Shown: positions 22,606-35,256 of the stretch, piece by piece
How positions within the stretch are numbered: position 1 is the stretch's first letter
Layout of the letters: every line of letters begins with the position of its first letter
Assembly (NCBI GenBank): GCA_902806565.1
Contig: CADCXA010000056.1
Coordinates: 1,116,001 to 1,180,000 of the forward strand
Direction: 5' to 3'
Source of the DNA: Hypoxylon rubiginosum
Lineage: Eukaryota; Ascomycota; Sordariomycetes; Xylariales; Hypoxylaceae
DNA: 64,000 nt
Position numbers and translations under genes: made by a program
Notes under the pieces: model-generated
Database searches by the model: none
Told to the model about the DNA's origin: nothing
What the model saw: only the letters and a program-made list of their open reading frames with translations

Positions 22606-24715
22606 TTATTCGTCCACGGCAGAAAGGCCATCGTCCAGCAACTCTTTGTCATATGGCCATTCGAGCGGTGCCACCGAGGCGTACCTCAGTCCCCTTTCAT
22701 TCTCCAGCTCTTTACGCATTATCTCCATCTCAAGCTCCCATCGTTTCTCAAGCGTCGACCTGCGCTGCGTAAAGGTAGTCGTCAACGCATCTTCTTCATC
22801 TGCGAAGTCAGACTCCAGGTTCTCCTGTTCCCTCCTATTCTTCTCCATCAGTTTGCTCATCTCGGATTCCTGCCTTTCAAGCAACTCTTCAAGGGCCTTT
22901 GCTTGTCGATCCCGCATCACGTTAATTTTGGCTTGATGGAGCTGTTTCATATTCTTCTCGACGTTGTACTGCTGGCCTAGTTCTCGTAGATCTCGTTCCG
23001 TCACGATTCGGGAGGGTAAGGTCGTGTCCGGGTTCTTGCCGAGCCCGTCGCAGTACGCCTCCATATGCTTGAGACGGATCCGCACATTCCTCTCACTCTG
23101 TTCCAGCGTTGAGCGTAGTTCCATCTCTGCCGTAACCTGTCGGTCTTCGAGGTTGGCAGACGTCTTCGCGTGTCGCTCTTTCATTCTCTCGATCGCTGCA
23201 GACTGCTTCTCCACTATGGCAAGCTTTTGGTGCGCGTGTCTTGTCCACATAAGCCACTTAGATTTCCTCTCGAACACGCGGAACCGTTCCATCTCTTTGA
23301 CCTGCTCTCCACGTAACGCTTTGAACTCTTTACAGTCTCGACTGCGTGTCTCCGCTTCAAGTCTCTCCGCCATCTCCTTCGCAGCGACCTCCTCCTTGGC
23401 AGCCTCCTCGGCTACAAGAGCCGCCACCCGCGCCTCCTCTTCGATGCGCCGCCGCTCCATCTCAGCCTCGCCATTGCAGAAATTCGGACAGCCGACCATA
23501 GGATCCCAGACTGCGCCGCAGATGTAGCAGAACTGCGCTCGGCATCGGCATGTCATGTGCGTACAGCCTTGTGTAAGCTCGACCAGCGTACGACACTTGT
23601 AGCACCTTCTCCAGCCCGACTTCTCGCCCATCTTCAAAACAGCATCCAATTCCAGATCATCCGGGCAATCTTGTCCTATAGGGTGAGCGTTTCTCTTGCA
23701 CATGATGCAAACTCTCATCTTACATCTCCGACAGACGGCCTGGAACGGGTATTTAGGGTCGAACTTGGTCCGCGGCGGTATGAATTCTCCGCAAGTCGGG
23801 TTGGAACAGAAGACTCGCGCTTCCCAAGGCGTGCTGAATTGCACAACAGCCTTTAGGAATTTGACTTGCTCTTCGCGAGACAATACCGACTTGACGGTAG
23901 AACTTGGTATAGGCTGAGTACAACATCGCGGCGGCATCTTGGATTCTTCAGTCGTTGCCTGGTTAATCATGATTCTCAAGCACCTTGGACAATAGCTATG
24001 CCCGCAAGGTAACTTCTCAAGTGCCTGGTCCGGCTCGAGGTCTTCTCGGCAAGCACTGCACGACCTAGAAGGAGCAGAAAGTCGTTAGCACACGTCGTTA
24101 GCATCATCCGGAAAGCTTGACAAACATGACCATATCCCCGGGACAAGGGGGAATCCTTCGTCTGCGCCGCAACTTGGAGAGCCCCCTCTTGAGACTAGTA
24201 TAACTTCTACTCGTGCTGACACTAAAAAGGCTCGGGGCGGACTCCGTTTCGGTCGTGGACGGCGACATAAATTTGGGTTGGTTTAGAGTCGGGTCCACCT
24301 GTGCGAGATAATTCTCGTATTGAGCAAAGGTGGGAGTTCTCGATCGTTTTCTCGTGATAATTCGGCCCAGGTGTTCGGGATAGTCGATGTTCGAGGAATG
24401 GGTGGTTAAATTTGTGCTCGCAGAGCCATGGGAACCTGTGGACGCAGTGCGGGCGTGGTTCGTATCTACTGTGATGCTCGACTCTGCGCCAGACGGGTTC
24501 CGTTTGTCGTCCATGGAGTCAGGACTGGATGGGCGGGAGACGGCAATGCCCAGGTTTTTGGCCTTCATGATCAGCTCATCAAGGTAGGCCTCGGTCTTCT
24601 CGGGCGAGAGCCGTAGGACCTGGTTTAAGTAGTCGACATCTCGAAGTTCGGGGGGCGTGCCGACTGGATCATAAGCCAGGTCTGAGGATGGAGGCTTCTG
24701 AGCAGACGCAGCCAT
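22606..24715 (-). CDS. RBR-type (RING-IBR-RING) E3 ubiquitin ligase with coiled-coil tail
   Basis: Two exons, 24126-24715 and 22606-24064, encode 682 aa. I use the ATG at 24715 (context AACATGGC) rather than the one 10 codons upstream. Residues 1-196 are Ser/Thr-rich and probably disordered. RING1 starts at SCSACREDLEP (about 198), with CGHSYCPRC downstream; the splice falls immediately before it. The IBR follows (CSNPTCGEFI, CRRCKMRVCIMCK). RING2 reads CYKCRTLVELTQGCTHMTC...FCYICG, and Cys364 in GCTHM is at the position of the catalytic thioester Cys of Parkin-type ligases. The last 300 residues are highly charged coiled coil (EEEARVAALVAEEAAKEEVA, ERQESEMSKLMEKNRREQEN). Substrates are unknown. 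Confidence 0.92.
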
Positions 24716-27700
24716 GTTCGGCAACGAACGCACTGAAGAGATCATCGAACGGAAGCCCAGTGTGCGGGATCAGTCAATTGACCAGACTCATCGTTTGACT
24801 ATCGGGTCGGTGCAGCGGGCGGAAGATGGGATATCAATAGGTAGCGGTGGGGGAGGATCGGATTGCCGTTGGCTGCGTCGGTACCCTAGCCACGACCCTG
24901 GCAGCGCTGACCAGCGACCAGCGACCCTTGGAATGCGGCCAAGCGGCGATGCGTGAGTGGGCAGATTGTGGAGAATAACACAACAAGCCCTTGGCCAGGC
25001 AGCCCAGGATGGTGACCTAATGCCTAATCGACCAGGTTTTGCGGTACGTGACCAGTCGTAGATTGATAAATGAAGATCCTCAAAGTACGCTATGTGCACT
25101 ATGCGCACTATGTGCACTATGTGCTATGTGAGCGCCCGTCGTCGCCCGATGGCTTAACGACAAACGCCGAGCACCAACTGAAGAATACCTGGTAGGGCCC
25201 GTAACATCACAGCAAACGGAGGCTGTAGCAGCAATAACGCCACCACCACTCAGAAGCCGTTTGAAACGATGTGGTAGCAGCAGGCCTAGGCGTGATGATG
25301 CAAGCGGGCAGGCACACAAGCAGATATGCGGTAAGTCAGAAGGAAATGATCAGATGCAGGACGGACGCAGGACGGACGAGACCGGACGAGGCTTGACTGC
25401 TGTGCCTAGGTAGTCCCACAGCCGCCAGTCCAGCTTTGCTAGGTATTTTGTGAGGAGCTTGAGAAACAGTGCGATACCGCGATTGGGGGTCGCGGGGTGG
25501 TAAGGAGAAACGGAGATTGGTCCAAGTTAGAAATCAGTTAGAAATCCAACGATGGGCAGAAAGGAAGGCAGGGCTGTCTGGGCTGTCTGGGCTGTCTAGC
25601 GCCTATAGGTATGTATGTAGGTATGTAGGTATGTAGGTATGTAGGTATGTAGGGGGGAAGCAGCAACAGTCGGATGATCGGGTATGCGGCCGCAAGTCAA
25701 TGCTTATGTTGATGCATATGCGTATCGTACATATTCATATGATAGTGTTTTGACAAGCCTAGGTAAGAGGATTCCTCGGTTGTTAAAAAATGGCTTGATG
25801 GCTTGATGGACGGGCCATAGAATCAAGCGGTCTAGATGTGACGTCGTTAGGACTATTGCCAGTACTTATGATCGAGAACCCGAACTAGGTGAGACAGCAA
25901 TACTGCAGATCTGTATATCTTGTATATCTTTTTTTTTTTTTTTTTCATTCATTGACGGCCGGAAAACGACAATACGACAAGGTTTGCAAAAGTTCAAATG
26001 CTCGATAAGGCTGAATACCTACCTACATAGGCGCGGGAAGCTGTAACGAAACTGTATACTCTGTAATAACTCCGACCCTCTTCCAAAAGGGGCTAGGATT
26101 CGTCGAGTATACTAGCACTGTCGATTTTGGCGATAGAATTTAGGAGACAACCTAAGTTGCCTTCTTATTTACCTAAACACGGTAAACCGAAGGATGAAAG
26201 TCCGCGCACAGCTGAGGGACTTGACAATACCCAACGTGATACGGGGGAAAAGACAGCGACTTATCAGCGAATGTGAAAGCGAATGTGAAGGAATTGTGAA
26301 TGTGACGGGCTGTCGAAATATAGACATACCTACGGACATGGGCTTAGCTATCGCAGCCATCACAGGTTGACTGGACCAGTGGGCTTGGTTTATCGAGGTT
26401 GTAGCGGAACTGGAGAAAAGCCAACTCGGACGATCAGATCGAATCCAGGTCCCGGATTGGCAGCTAAAGCTTCTAAGCTCGGTGGGCAGACAAGCTAAGC
26501 AAGGTGCAAGGTGGGGTCGACTTAACTGTCACGCAAGCATTGGCTAGGGACTAGGGGGACAGGGGACTAAGGGGGGACTAAGGAGGAGCCAGAGGCTAAA
26601 AGTTCAAAATAAGTAAAAGTGTACTTTGACTTCAGTGGCACTCTGCAGGTTCGCCGGTTCACAGCTGACAGTCTATGTTCACTGTATCATATTATACGAC
26701 CTACATGCCCTACCTAGGTATGTACGTATATACATACCTCTGACATACATTATAGGTTGGTTGTGCCCCTCCCCCACCAATGCCTATACTGTACAGGTTA
26801 ATCACGGAGAGAGACATACCTAAGGATAGCTAGATCAACCACACCGAAATCCGTACGATATAGTTTATACTGCCTACCTAACCTAAGGTATGTATAATAA
26901 CTTGTCGTACGATGGGGAGTCTCGTGGGTTGTACGTGGCAATCGAAGCTTAGTAGCGTATTAGCTAAGCCTATAAATTCCAATAAATCGACGATAGCTTT
27001 AGACGCTAGAACGGGTTTACATCATCCAGCTCGGGATGTGGGGGGTGCCGAAGAACGCTAGACTGGAAAAGCCGTCGAGGTATCTAACTAGGGTTGCTAA
27101 GTTTCTTGTCCGGCTTTGTTTCTTTGGATGTGAACTATTTCTGGTTCCTTTTCTATCCACCGTTTTTTTTTTTTTTCTTCTTGGGGTTTTCAGGGAATAT
27201 ACACATTTATTTTTAGAGCCTCTGATGTAATAAGCAGTTAGCGGCGAATAAACTTTAGCATTAAGCTATTACTCTACCCAAGGTAAGTTTCACGGTGCCT
27301 GATCGGAATCCCGTCCAACATTAGTACCTAGGTAACTATAGTTCGTTAAGGAGATAGGAGCATTCACGTGTTCCGATTTGCGATGTAAAAGGGTGTTCAA
27401 TAAGTTAGGCATATATAATATATGATAATGATGAATGCCAATTTGATCTGTCACGATATACATTTGTGGCATGTCGGCATCGCCGGACGACTACCTTTCC
27501 TTGCATCTGTTTGGTACTCTTAACGATCGATCGGCGCTTCTCCTGCATAGAGAGGCACACTCACACTTTCACTCGAAATGCCCCGAACCAACCAGCCAAC
27601 CAATTGCTAACCAACCAATTTCCTTCCCTTGAATGCCCTCACTTTGACGATGCTCTAAAAATTCAACAAGAATGAGCACCGTACATAGTATTACGAGTCA

Positions 27701-29529
27701 CCAAGGTACATAGAACAGTTTTTCTAACGACTTGATATGTCTGCTTCCCGTCTTAGCTATAAGCAACGCTGTTTCGTTGTTTTATCTTGGGTTTAAAGTT
27801 ATTTTATCTACATACCTAATGAAGGCCAAAATATTTGTCGAGTAGCAAGTTAAGCTCAGTATAAGCACATCTGACCTCCCCCTGATACCACCGCATGAAC
27901 GCAATGCTCAGTGCGTGCATCTTACCCTACCCGTCTACCAATTTTACAGTGATGGACAAGTACAAATGCGTGATTTGCTGCTGACCTTCGTTTCGCCAAA
28001 TGAGCCCACCTATGTTGCTCCCGCACCGCCGTTGACGCACCGTTACCCAATACACATCAGCCTCACTAAGGACAGCCGGCTACGAAACCACATAAGATGG
28101 ATAACTCCCTGGCAGATGCATGTACTCCGCATCTTACATACACAAGCATTCAAATTGAGTACCGTGGCTCGCACCCGACGTTGACTTGCTCAAACCTCAA
28201 ACCTATTGTATACCAACCCGGTATTAAGCTCATTAAGATGAATCGCTGCTATTACACATATGAGATGAGGAGAACTTAACCTGTACTTGAAGTAGTCACC
28301 CAATCGTCTACTCACCTATGGTGCGAATTGAATCTATATGTAAGGGATTGGTTTCATACATGTAAGTTCTAGTTTGCATGGAACAATAGCAACAAACACG
28401 TATAATTCGGCTTTGAGTTCTGTAAGTACCTTATATTGGGTACACGTCCCTTACTCATGATCCAACCCCCTACTCTCCGAGAAGTAAGAAGGCAATCTCT
28501 CGAGACGTTACTAAGCGTACTTCAATACGAATGTGGTGTGACCACGGGGAAGAGAAGGTCACCGGGCCATTGGGGAAATCGGCTTTATAGTACTGAGCGG
28601 CCGTAAACGGTAGGCTGAACCAATTTGATAGACCCGTCGTGGTCGTGAAGGATTAAGTCACCGGTAATACTATTGTCGTACAGCTTCGTCTTGAGCATGA
28701 TTGAAGCCCTCGTACTGGCTGTTAGTAACACAGTCCGCAATGATATGGATGTTCTTGTAAGGCTATTAGGTCGTGTAGATAAACACCGGTTGACGGACCT
28801 CACGATCTATCAACAGCACCTCCATACATAGTAGAAAATTTATTAGTATTATGGCGACTTTTTATCCTCCTGCTGGGCAGGACTGCATGCGGCTGCTTAC
28901 CTGTAAGGGCATCGGTGTCGCGGCTCTCTTATTTATAATTTGCTTTCCCTGCATATTAGACTACCATGTTCGCTCGTTACTCTACCGGAAAGGGGTCCGG
29001 AGAATGAGATTGAGATTACTGAGCTAGTCGAGCGTTTATATCAATGCAGTGATCGAAGCTGAGCTATGCTTAGTCCTAAGAAGACGACGGCTGCGAAGGT
29101 GTAGATAGCATCACATGTTCGTTTCCGCAACGACTCCATTCAGTGTAGCTTGTGCAATGTCAAAAACATCTGGCGGGTTCTCAAATAATACAGACGACGA
29201 TGATGTTCAAAATCCCTGGCGTGCCTTATTCTCCTAGGACCAGGATCGCAATAAACCAGTAATAAGGGATGCTTCTCGTCCATGGCAACCATTAATTACC
29301 TGAGAAAAACGACACAAACAGGGCATGTTTCCATCCATCGCATGGACCATGTGGAAATTACCTACCTGAGGCTGAAAGAAAGAATTTTTTTTTTTTTAAA
29401 CAAGTTGACTCGTTCGAGCTCGAGTTCTCGTCTTCTCCAGCGAGACTCGCTTACATCTCACGACCCTTGGTGTCGTTTCCGCCCCGACTCATTCCTCGCA
29501 TTCTTGGCTACTGCACAAAATCCCTGGCC
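24716..29529. other. Gene-poor intergenic region (4.8 kb)
   Basis: No supported gene. It contains CACTATGTG-type repeats near 25090-25130, the tandem arrays at 25571-25652, a T17-like run near 25928, and two exact TACCTAGGTA palindromes (26711 and 27325). Flanks are the promoters of the divergent RBR ligase and eqolisin-like genes. Confidence 0.55.
25571..25652. repeat. Two adjacent short tandem arrays
   Basis: Three perfect copies of GGGCTGTCT (25571-25597) are followed 11 bp later by about five copies of GTATGTAG (25609-25652), ending in a G run. Both are minisatellite-like and lie in non-coding DNA. Confidence 0.9.
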
Positions 29530-30536
29530 ATGATGCACCTATCAGGATTCCTGCTTGCCTGCTTCTGGCTCCTCGCCACCCTCGCTCTCGCTTCCCCTGT
29601 GGGGAGCACCCCTTCTAGCGTCAGCGAGAGCAAGTACGCCACCTCGTTCCTCGGGGGAGCCCTCATAAACGTCGACCAGACCCCAATTCCGGAGAAAGCC
29701 CCCGAGCTGCCGGCCATCAGCACCGTGTCCGCAGAATGGAACGTCCCGTGGATGAAAGTGCCCCCCGGTGCGGACCTCAGCAATCCCGACAACCGACACA
29801 AGATGGCGCAGTGGGTGGGCATCCTGGGCAACGCGTGTGCCGACAAGTCCTGGACTCCGTTTCTTCAAGCTGGAACGGCAATCGACGTGAGTAGACTTAT
29901 ATAGTCGCATGGTGGATGCTGTAGGATGTGAGAAACCGAGCTAACACGTTCCTCTACCCCAGATGGATGAAAATGGCATCACAACTGCGTTCGCTTGGTT
30001 CGAATGGTTCCCCGCAGGCTCTCACAACATCCCAAGCGAAGTCTTCGCTGTCAACCCCGGGGATCAAGTGCGCGTAATCACCAACGTCTACACCCGTACC
30101 ACAGGCCACGTGTAAGTAAATCCGTCCTCGGCGATTGTCCGATGCGGAACCCCTTCCCTTTCTAACTCCACGAAATAGGTACATGATGAACCAACACACC
30201 GGCCAGGAATACGAAAAGGACGTGACCGCAGATTCGCCGCAAGACCCGGAGTTTCTCATCTGTCTTGGTTATGGCACCGCTCAGTTCTTCCAGGAGTGGG
30301 TGATCGCGGACGACAGGACGGAGCTGCCGGTGTTCAACAACGTTACGTTTACCAATATTGAGGCTATAGATCGTCGCAGTGGCCATTTCGACTTGGGCAC
30401 GGGAACTCAGGATTACTGGAATATGATCGACGCAGGCAGACCCGTCGCTTTACCCGAGGAGATTGATAGCAGCAGTTTCGTTGTTTACTCGCCCGAAGGA
30501 AGCACATGGACACCATCCAAGGGAGAAAAGTTATAA
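29530..30536 (+). CDS. Eqolisin-like (peptidase G1 family) secreted protein, catalytic Glu apparently missing
   Basis: Three exons, 29530-29886, 29963-30111 and 30179-30536, give 287 aa. Residues 1-21 (MMHLSGFLLACFWLLATLAL) are a signal peptide; a short pro-like region follows. The eqolisin fold is recognisable in order: SAEWNVPWMKV, MAQWVGILGN, FLQAGTAID with Gln113 at the catalytic Gln position, AFAWFEWFPAGS and YMMNQHTGQEYEKD. The catalytic Glu should stand four residues after the Glu of the (A)E-aromatic-hydrophobic motif. Here QEWVIADD has Ala212 (codon GCG, 30306-30308) at that place. Acid peptidase activity is therefore doubtful, while the lectin-like beta-sandwich appears intact. All splice sites are regular and no frame is broken, so this is more likely a diverged pseudoenzyme than a pseudogene. 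Confidence 0.82.
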
Positions 30537-30722
30537 ATGGCTGGGTGGTTAGCAATTACGATTCATTGATTGTACCATGCGAAATTTTGCTTGTGACTTG
30601 TGACTCGAATTTGTTGTCTTTCATGCGTAAAGGACGTCCACGAACTCGCACCGCGGAGAAAGGCCGTTGTGCAATATAAACGTATCGTGACCAAAGTCTC
30701 CAGGTATTCGCTTACAGACCAA

Positions 30723-32849
30723 TTAATTATTACTCAATAGCTTCTCCACCGCCCATTTGACAGAGAAGTTCCTGATATCCGAGTAGTGTTGTCCAACACC
30801 AACAAAAATGACTGGCACATTCGTGGCATGTACAATGCTGACCAAAGTTCCCACCATGTCACCGACCGTATCACACTTGGAGATGATAAATCCATCCAGG
30901 GTTCGACCAGGGCCGAAAGACGAGTTGAAGTTCCTAGCTTGGGCAACCGAATCGGTTCCGACGAGAGCCTGTAATCACTGAGTTAGCCGAAGTATTAATA
31001 GATGATACCTATTAAAAAATATCTTACCTCGCCAACCATGAGAATCTTGTCCGGCTGAGCGAATTTGGCGAATTTCTCCAGGGATGACATAAGACGCTGG
31101 TCATTGTGCCGTCGTCCAGCCGTATCAATGAGGACAACATCGAAGCCTTCGTTTGCCGCCTCTCTTACGGCATCCTTCGCGACCGTCGCCGCGTCACCTC
31201 CGTACCCCTTTTCAAAAATTTCCACCTTGCCACCTTCGCGCTCGGTCAGCTCCTTCAAGTTTCGTACGTGGACCTTAAGCTGCTCCACAGCCCCTGATCG
31301 GAACGTATCTCCTGCGGCAATCAAAACTTTGTACCTGTTCTGTAGCAAGAAGTAACAGATCTTAGACAGGTTCGTCGACTTGCCGACACCGTTGACTCCG
31401 ACGATGGAAATGACATAAGGTCTCGGCTTGCGCATCGACGTCACGGATGGCTTCGTGACAGAATCTATCTCACGTAGGAGGTCCAGCGACGAGGTGGGTG
31501 TCAGCATCTTGGTAAGGGATGCTTCCATAGCCTTGGCGATTCGTGCGTCAATACTCTCGAAGCTACCCGTCTTCACACCAAGAAGCTCCTTCTCGACACC
31601 TTCGCAAAGTCGCAAAGCTGCTTCACGAGCAACGTTCTTCCGCAGTAGATGATCTTCCATGCCCTTCATAGCCTTGTCAAGATCAGCTTTCGTCAGAGTC
31701 TTGCCGCCCACTACGTTGCGGAAAAGACTACTGATCGTATTCAACCCCGATCCAACAAGACCTCCCTTGGTCCCCGTATTCGATGTCGTATTTTTTGCCT
31801 CGGCGGATTTCAAGATGGAATGGACCTCATCATCTAGGTCCTTCAACACAAACTGCCCCTTGGAAGTCGTGGTGCCCCAGGTAGACGAGTCCACTCCTTC
31901 AACTGCTGTTGATCGCGCGATCGCTTCTACTTCGCTATCGCTCGTCAGAGTGTTCCGTGTCGCTGAATAATCTAGTTGTAGGCTATCATCTTCTTCATCC
32001 GCGAAACCATCGGCATCCCACTTGCGGTTCTTCTTGGGCGCTTTCTTAGTTTTGCGCGATGACGCCTCATCGCCAGACGAAACGAGGGCCGAGCTGTTGT
32101 TCCGCAGTTTCTTGGCCCTCCTTGACATCTTCGCCATGGGCCCCCCTTTTGATACAACCAGGTGATTCCCGCTAGGAGTGGAGGGCCGGGAGGTATTCGG
32201 AGTCACGACCGGCGTGGACTCGGCCGTCGATGTAGGATCTTGTGAGCCATTTAATGCTTTTCCTCTGTGCTTAAGGCCCGGTGGAAGCGGCGGCTCGTCT
32301 CCAAGATTGCCGGATATGGTATCGGCTTTCAGGGGTAAGGAGGCATCTGCAGCTTGTGGCGGGTTGGTGGACCCGGTCGTCTCGAGTTCTCGATATTGCT
32401 GGTCGAAATACTCATCGAATTTGCGACACTCTACAATCGTGGTATTGGGCTTCTTGAGTTGGTCGGCGTATAAGTCGACAAAAATAGTCTTGAGGTTGTC
32501 GACAAGCTTGTCAATCCAGGAGAGGTGTAATAAGGATCGGTAGACAGCCTAGGATCGGATAATTAGATGCTATGTATTCATGTATTCGCATATTGGATGG
32601 AGATTGTGTTCATACAACAAAAATCACGCCTAGTTCCTTGGAGAACGTCCACTTCAAGGTGTGCTGGTCGGCCCTGTACGGCGGGTTGCTCGCAGTGGAC
32701 TGGGTATCTTTTGCGCCGGCAATGGCACCCTTCTCCTCAATGAAGACATCGCTGATAAAGTTGTTGATGATGGATGCATTAATTGGAGCATACGTCCGCG
32801 ACCAGAGGACAACGCCGGAGGTAGTCAAGATCTCAAATGTGTCCAACAT
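30723..32849 (-). CDS. SRP101: Signal recognition particle receptor subunit alpha
   Basis: Three exons, 32616-32849, 31028-32548 and 30723-30968, encode 666 aa. The N-terminal SRX/longin domain starts MLDTFEILTTSGVVLWSRTY and docks the beta subunit at the ER. A charged linker follows (SRRAKKLRNN, RKTKKAPKKNRKWD). The NG GTPase domain has the P-loop GVNGVGKST (about residue 462), DTAGRRHND (about 553) and SKCDTVGD in the last exon. It pairs with SRP54 to deliver ribosome-nascent chains to the translocon. The start is placed at 32849 by the conserved N-terminus; the frame stays open upstream through a run of 19 C on the coding strand directly before AACATG. It is divergent from the YIF1 gene. 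Confidence 0.94.
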
Positions 32850-33495
32850 GTTGGGGGGGGGGGGGGGGGGGAGGGAGGATTTGGATAGACTGTTCAACAA
32901 AGAAGCAAGAGTCGAACGTTTCCAAAAGTCTTGAGTTCTGGAACCGACAGACAGACGTATGTGTATGCACGATGAGGTGACAAGGATAAGGAAGACGGCC
33001 CCGAAGACACGTACCGTACCCAAGTACCTCTCTATTATGTACAACTCACACGTGCAATTAAATTAAGAGGGCCAATCAATGGCCGAGGACGGTCAGTCGG
33101 AATTAGAATTTATTGCGGCTCCGACACATCATAGGTCAGACCCGTGGGCTTGTGGGCCTTATGGGCCTTAGGTCCACACTGCTAGGTACCTAAGTAGCAC
33201 CGTTTCAAATGGAACAATCTCGGGAGTCGGGAGTCGGAACAGGGGATGCCTGCGATTAGCACTGACACTGGCAAACACTGGCAGAACTGGCAGCTGTTGA
33301 ATTGAATGAAAACACATTTCCAGAAAGTCGCCAACAAAAGCTTCGAGCTCTAAGCCCTCCTCTAACGACGACACCAAAAATACCACAACCACAGCTACTC
33401 GCCACGACGCTTATGTATAGTGGCTGCTGCTACTACTTCTTCTACTACTTATAACGACCTCGAAACGCGACGACATACCAGAACACCAACCCAAG
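32850..33495. promoter_or_regulatory. Shared divergent promoter region of SRP101 and YIF1
   Basis: 646 bp separate the start codons of two divergent secretory-pathway genes, the SRP receptor alpha subunit on minus and Yif1 on plus. The region holds the G19 tract next to SRP101. Co-regulation is an inference from spacing; no specific factor site was recognised. Confidence 0.4.
32853..32871. repeat. G19 homopolymer abutting the SRP101 start codon
   Basis: Nineteen consecutive G on the plus strand lie 3 bp upstream of the SRP101 ATG (read as poly-C in its leader). Length polymorphism or sequencing error is likely in such a tract. Confidence 0.95.
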
Positions 33496-34591
33496 ATGCA
33501 ACAACATCCAAATTACGGTCATTCTCCGCCGCTTCATCATCCCGTACCACAACACGTCTCTACAGTCCCGCAGTTACGATCCCCTCCACTGCCCACATCC
33601 TCACAACCTCAGCAACAAGGAGCGTACGGTAATCCTTACCAACAAGGCACACCTGCCAGCGGCAGCAATGTCTTCGGCGCTTATGGCAACTTCATGAATG
33701 ATCCTATGGCTGCGCAGTTTGTGGGACAAGTTGGTCAGAATGCCTTCAAGCACGTTGAGCAAAACGTACGTTTGGTCACGATCGAACCCATCTTGAAATA
33801 TCTTGAAATACCTTGAAATGAAGCTTACGTGTATATTCCAATAGATGAACAGATGGGTCAACTTCTCGGCCCTTAAACATTACTTCAACGTTTCGAACAA
33901 ATACGTTATCAACAAGCTCTTCTTAGTCCTCTTCCCCTGGCGGCACAAGCCATGGTCACGAAGGCAGACCGTGGGACCTAATGGGCAGGAAGGATGGTAC
34001 CTACCACCGCGAGACGACATCAACAGCCCCGATATGTACATCCCAGTTATGGCGCTGGTCACATACATCCTATTATCGACACTGCTAGCAGGTTTGCGCG
34101 GACAGTTTCAACCCGAGCTGCTAGGATATACGGCTTCCACGGCCGGAGTTGTTGTCATACTCGAGATATTGCTCTTGAAGCTAGGATGCTATTTCTTGAG
34201 CATATCGAACGAGTCGCAGCTCCTTGACTTGGTGGCGTACTCGGGATATAAGTTCGTCGGTATCATCGTGACGGTTGCCATTGCGGAGCTCATGAACGGA
34301 GGCAGAGGCACCGGCGGTTGGATTGGGTGGTCTGTCTTTTTATACACGTTCTTAGCGAACTCTCTATTTTTGGTAAGCGAAATCCCAAAGAGATGTCGTG
34401 TGGCAGCACTAATGATTCGTGACTAGATGCGATCACTAAGATACGTTCTCTTGCCGGAAAGTTCTGGAGGAGATGCACGAGGCCCGATGCAAACAGATAC
34501 GAGGACAAAACGAAACCAGCGGACACAATTTCTGTTCGCCTACTCGTACCTCATACAGTTGTTATTCATGTGGATCCTGAGCAGAGGGTAA
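33496..34591 (+). CDS. YIF1: Yif1 family ER/Golgi membrane trafficking protein
   Basis: Three exons, 33496-33765, 33845-34372 and 34427-34591, encode 320 aa. A Pro/Gln/Gly-rich cytosolic N-terminus (HHPVPQHVSTVPQLRSPPLP, then NVFGAYGNFMNDPMAAQFVG) leads into the Yif1 core (NRWVNFSALKHYFNVSNKYV, NKLFLVLFPWRHKPWSR, DMYIPVMALVTYILLSTLLA). About five membrane spans follow: residues about 150-172 and 182-205, LVAYSGYKFVGIIVTVAIAE, WSVFLYTFLANSLFL and a last span FLFAYSYLIQLLFMWILS at the C-terminus. Yif1 forms a complex with Yip1 and Ypt GTPases in COPII vesicle traffic. Introns have GTACGT and GTAAGC donors; the first two exons end at codon boundaries. Confidence 0.93.
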
Positions 34592-35256
34592 AGCCGTCCG
34601 TCAGGATGGATTAGAGGTTCTCGTGGAATCCTGAAGATGCCTTTTTCGAAAGTCAGGTCAGACTTCTCCCATATATAGGGTTGACGTTCAAGGAGTGTCT
34701 CCAGCTTACAGCTCTTGCTGGCTTGCTTTGACCTGCACATCATCCCCGAGAAGTTCTTGCTAGGTGGCGGGATAAGACTCAAAGTAACAAGCCAATATTA
34801 AGAGAAAAATCTTGATTTGATGAAATGAAACACGTATAGTAGAAGTATTCTCTCAACTCCCGTGTTGTGAGACGTGATTTTGGATCGGTTTCATTTTATC
34901 CAGGTGTGAAATGCGGCATCGACGGATTATCAAAGGCGGCTTCAATCGGTATTATTCAATTTCGTGTGTTTACTAGATGGGACTAACTTGGCAAGCCAAT
35001 GGTACTTTGACTACCTACATGTAGGTATGAGTGGCAGATCATCCTTCGCCTGGTCGTGTACACATACGTGTCAATGCCATACATACCTACATACCTACAC
35101 GCATACACCATTCGTATCTTACCTTGGTCGGTATATAGCTCAACGTGATCGCCTTTAGCCCGGACTGGACATATCGGGCTTTACTTCAATGCCATTTACC
35201 ACAGTCAAATCGACAGATTACAACAATCACAACTACATCAACCTCTCAATCAGAAC
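34592..35256. other. Intergenic region
   Basis: 3' UTR of YIF1 and promoter/leader of the Mpv17-family gene. ACATACCTACATACCTAC-type short repeats occur near 35080-35100. No gene is supported. Confidence 0.5.

Noticed and set aside
22964..23527. 187-codon plus-strand Ser-rich frame
   Set aside because: Antisense to the coiled-coil part of the RBR ligase.
25085..25652. CRISPR-like array
   Set aside because: The repeats are contiguous minisatellites without unique spacers, in a eukaryotic genome.
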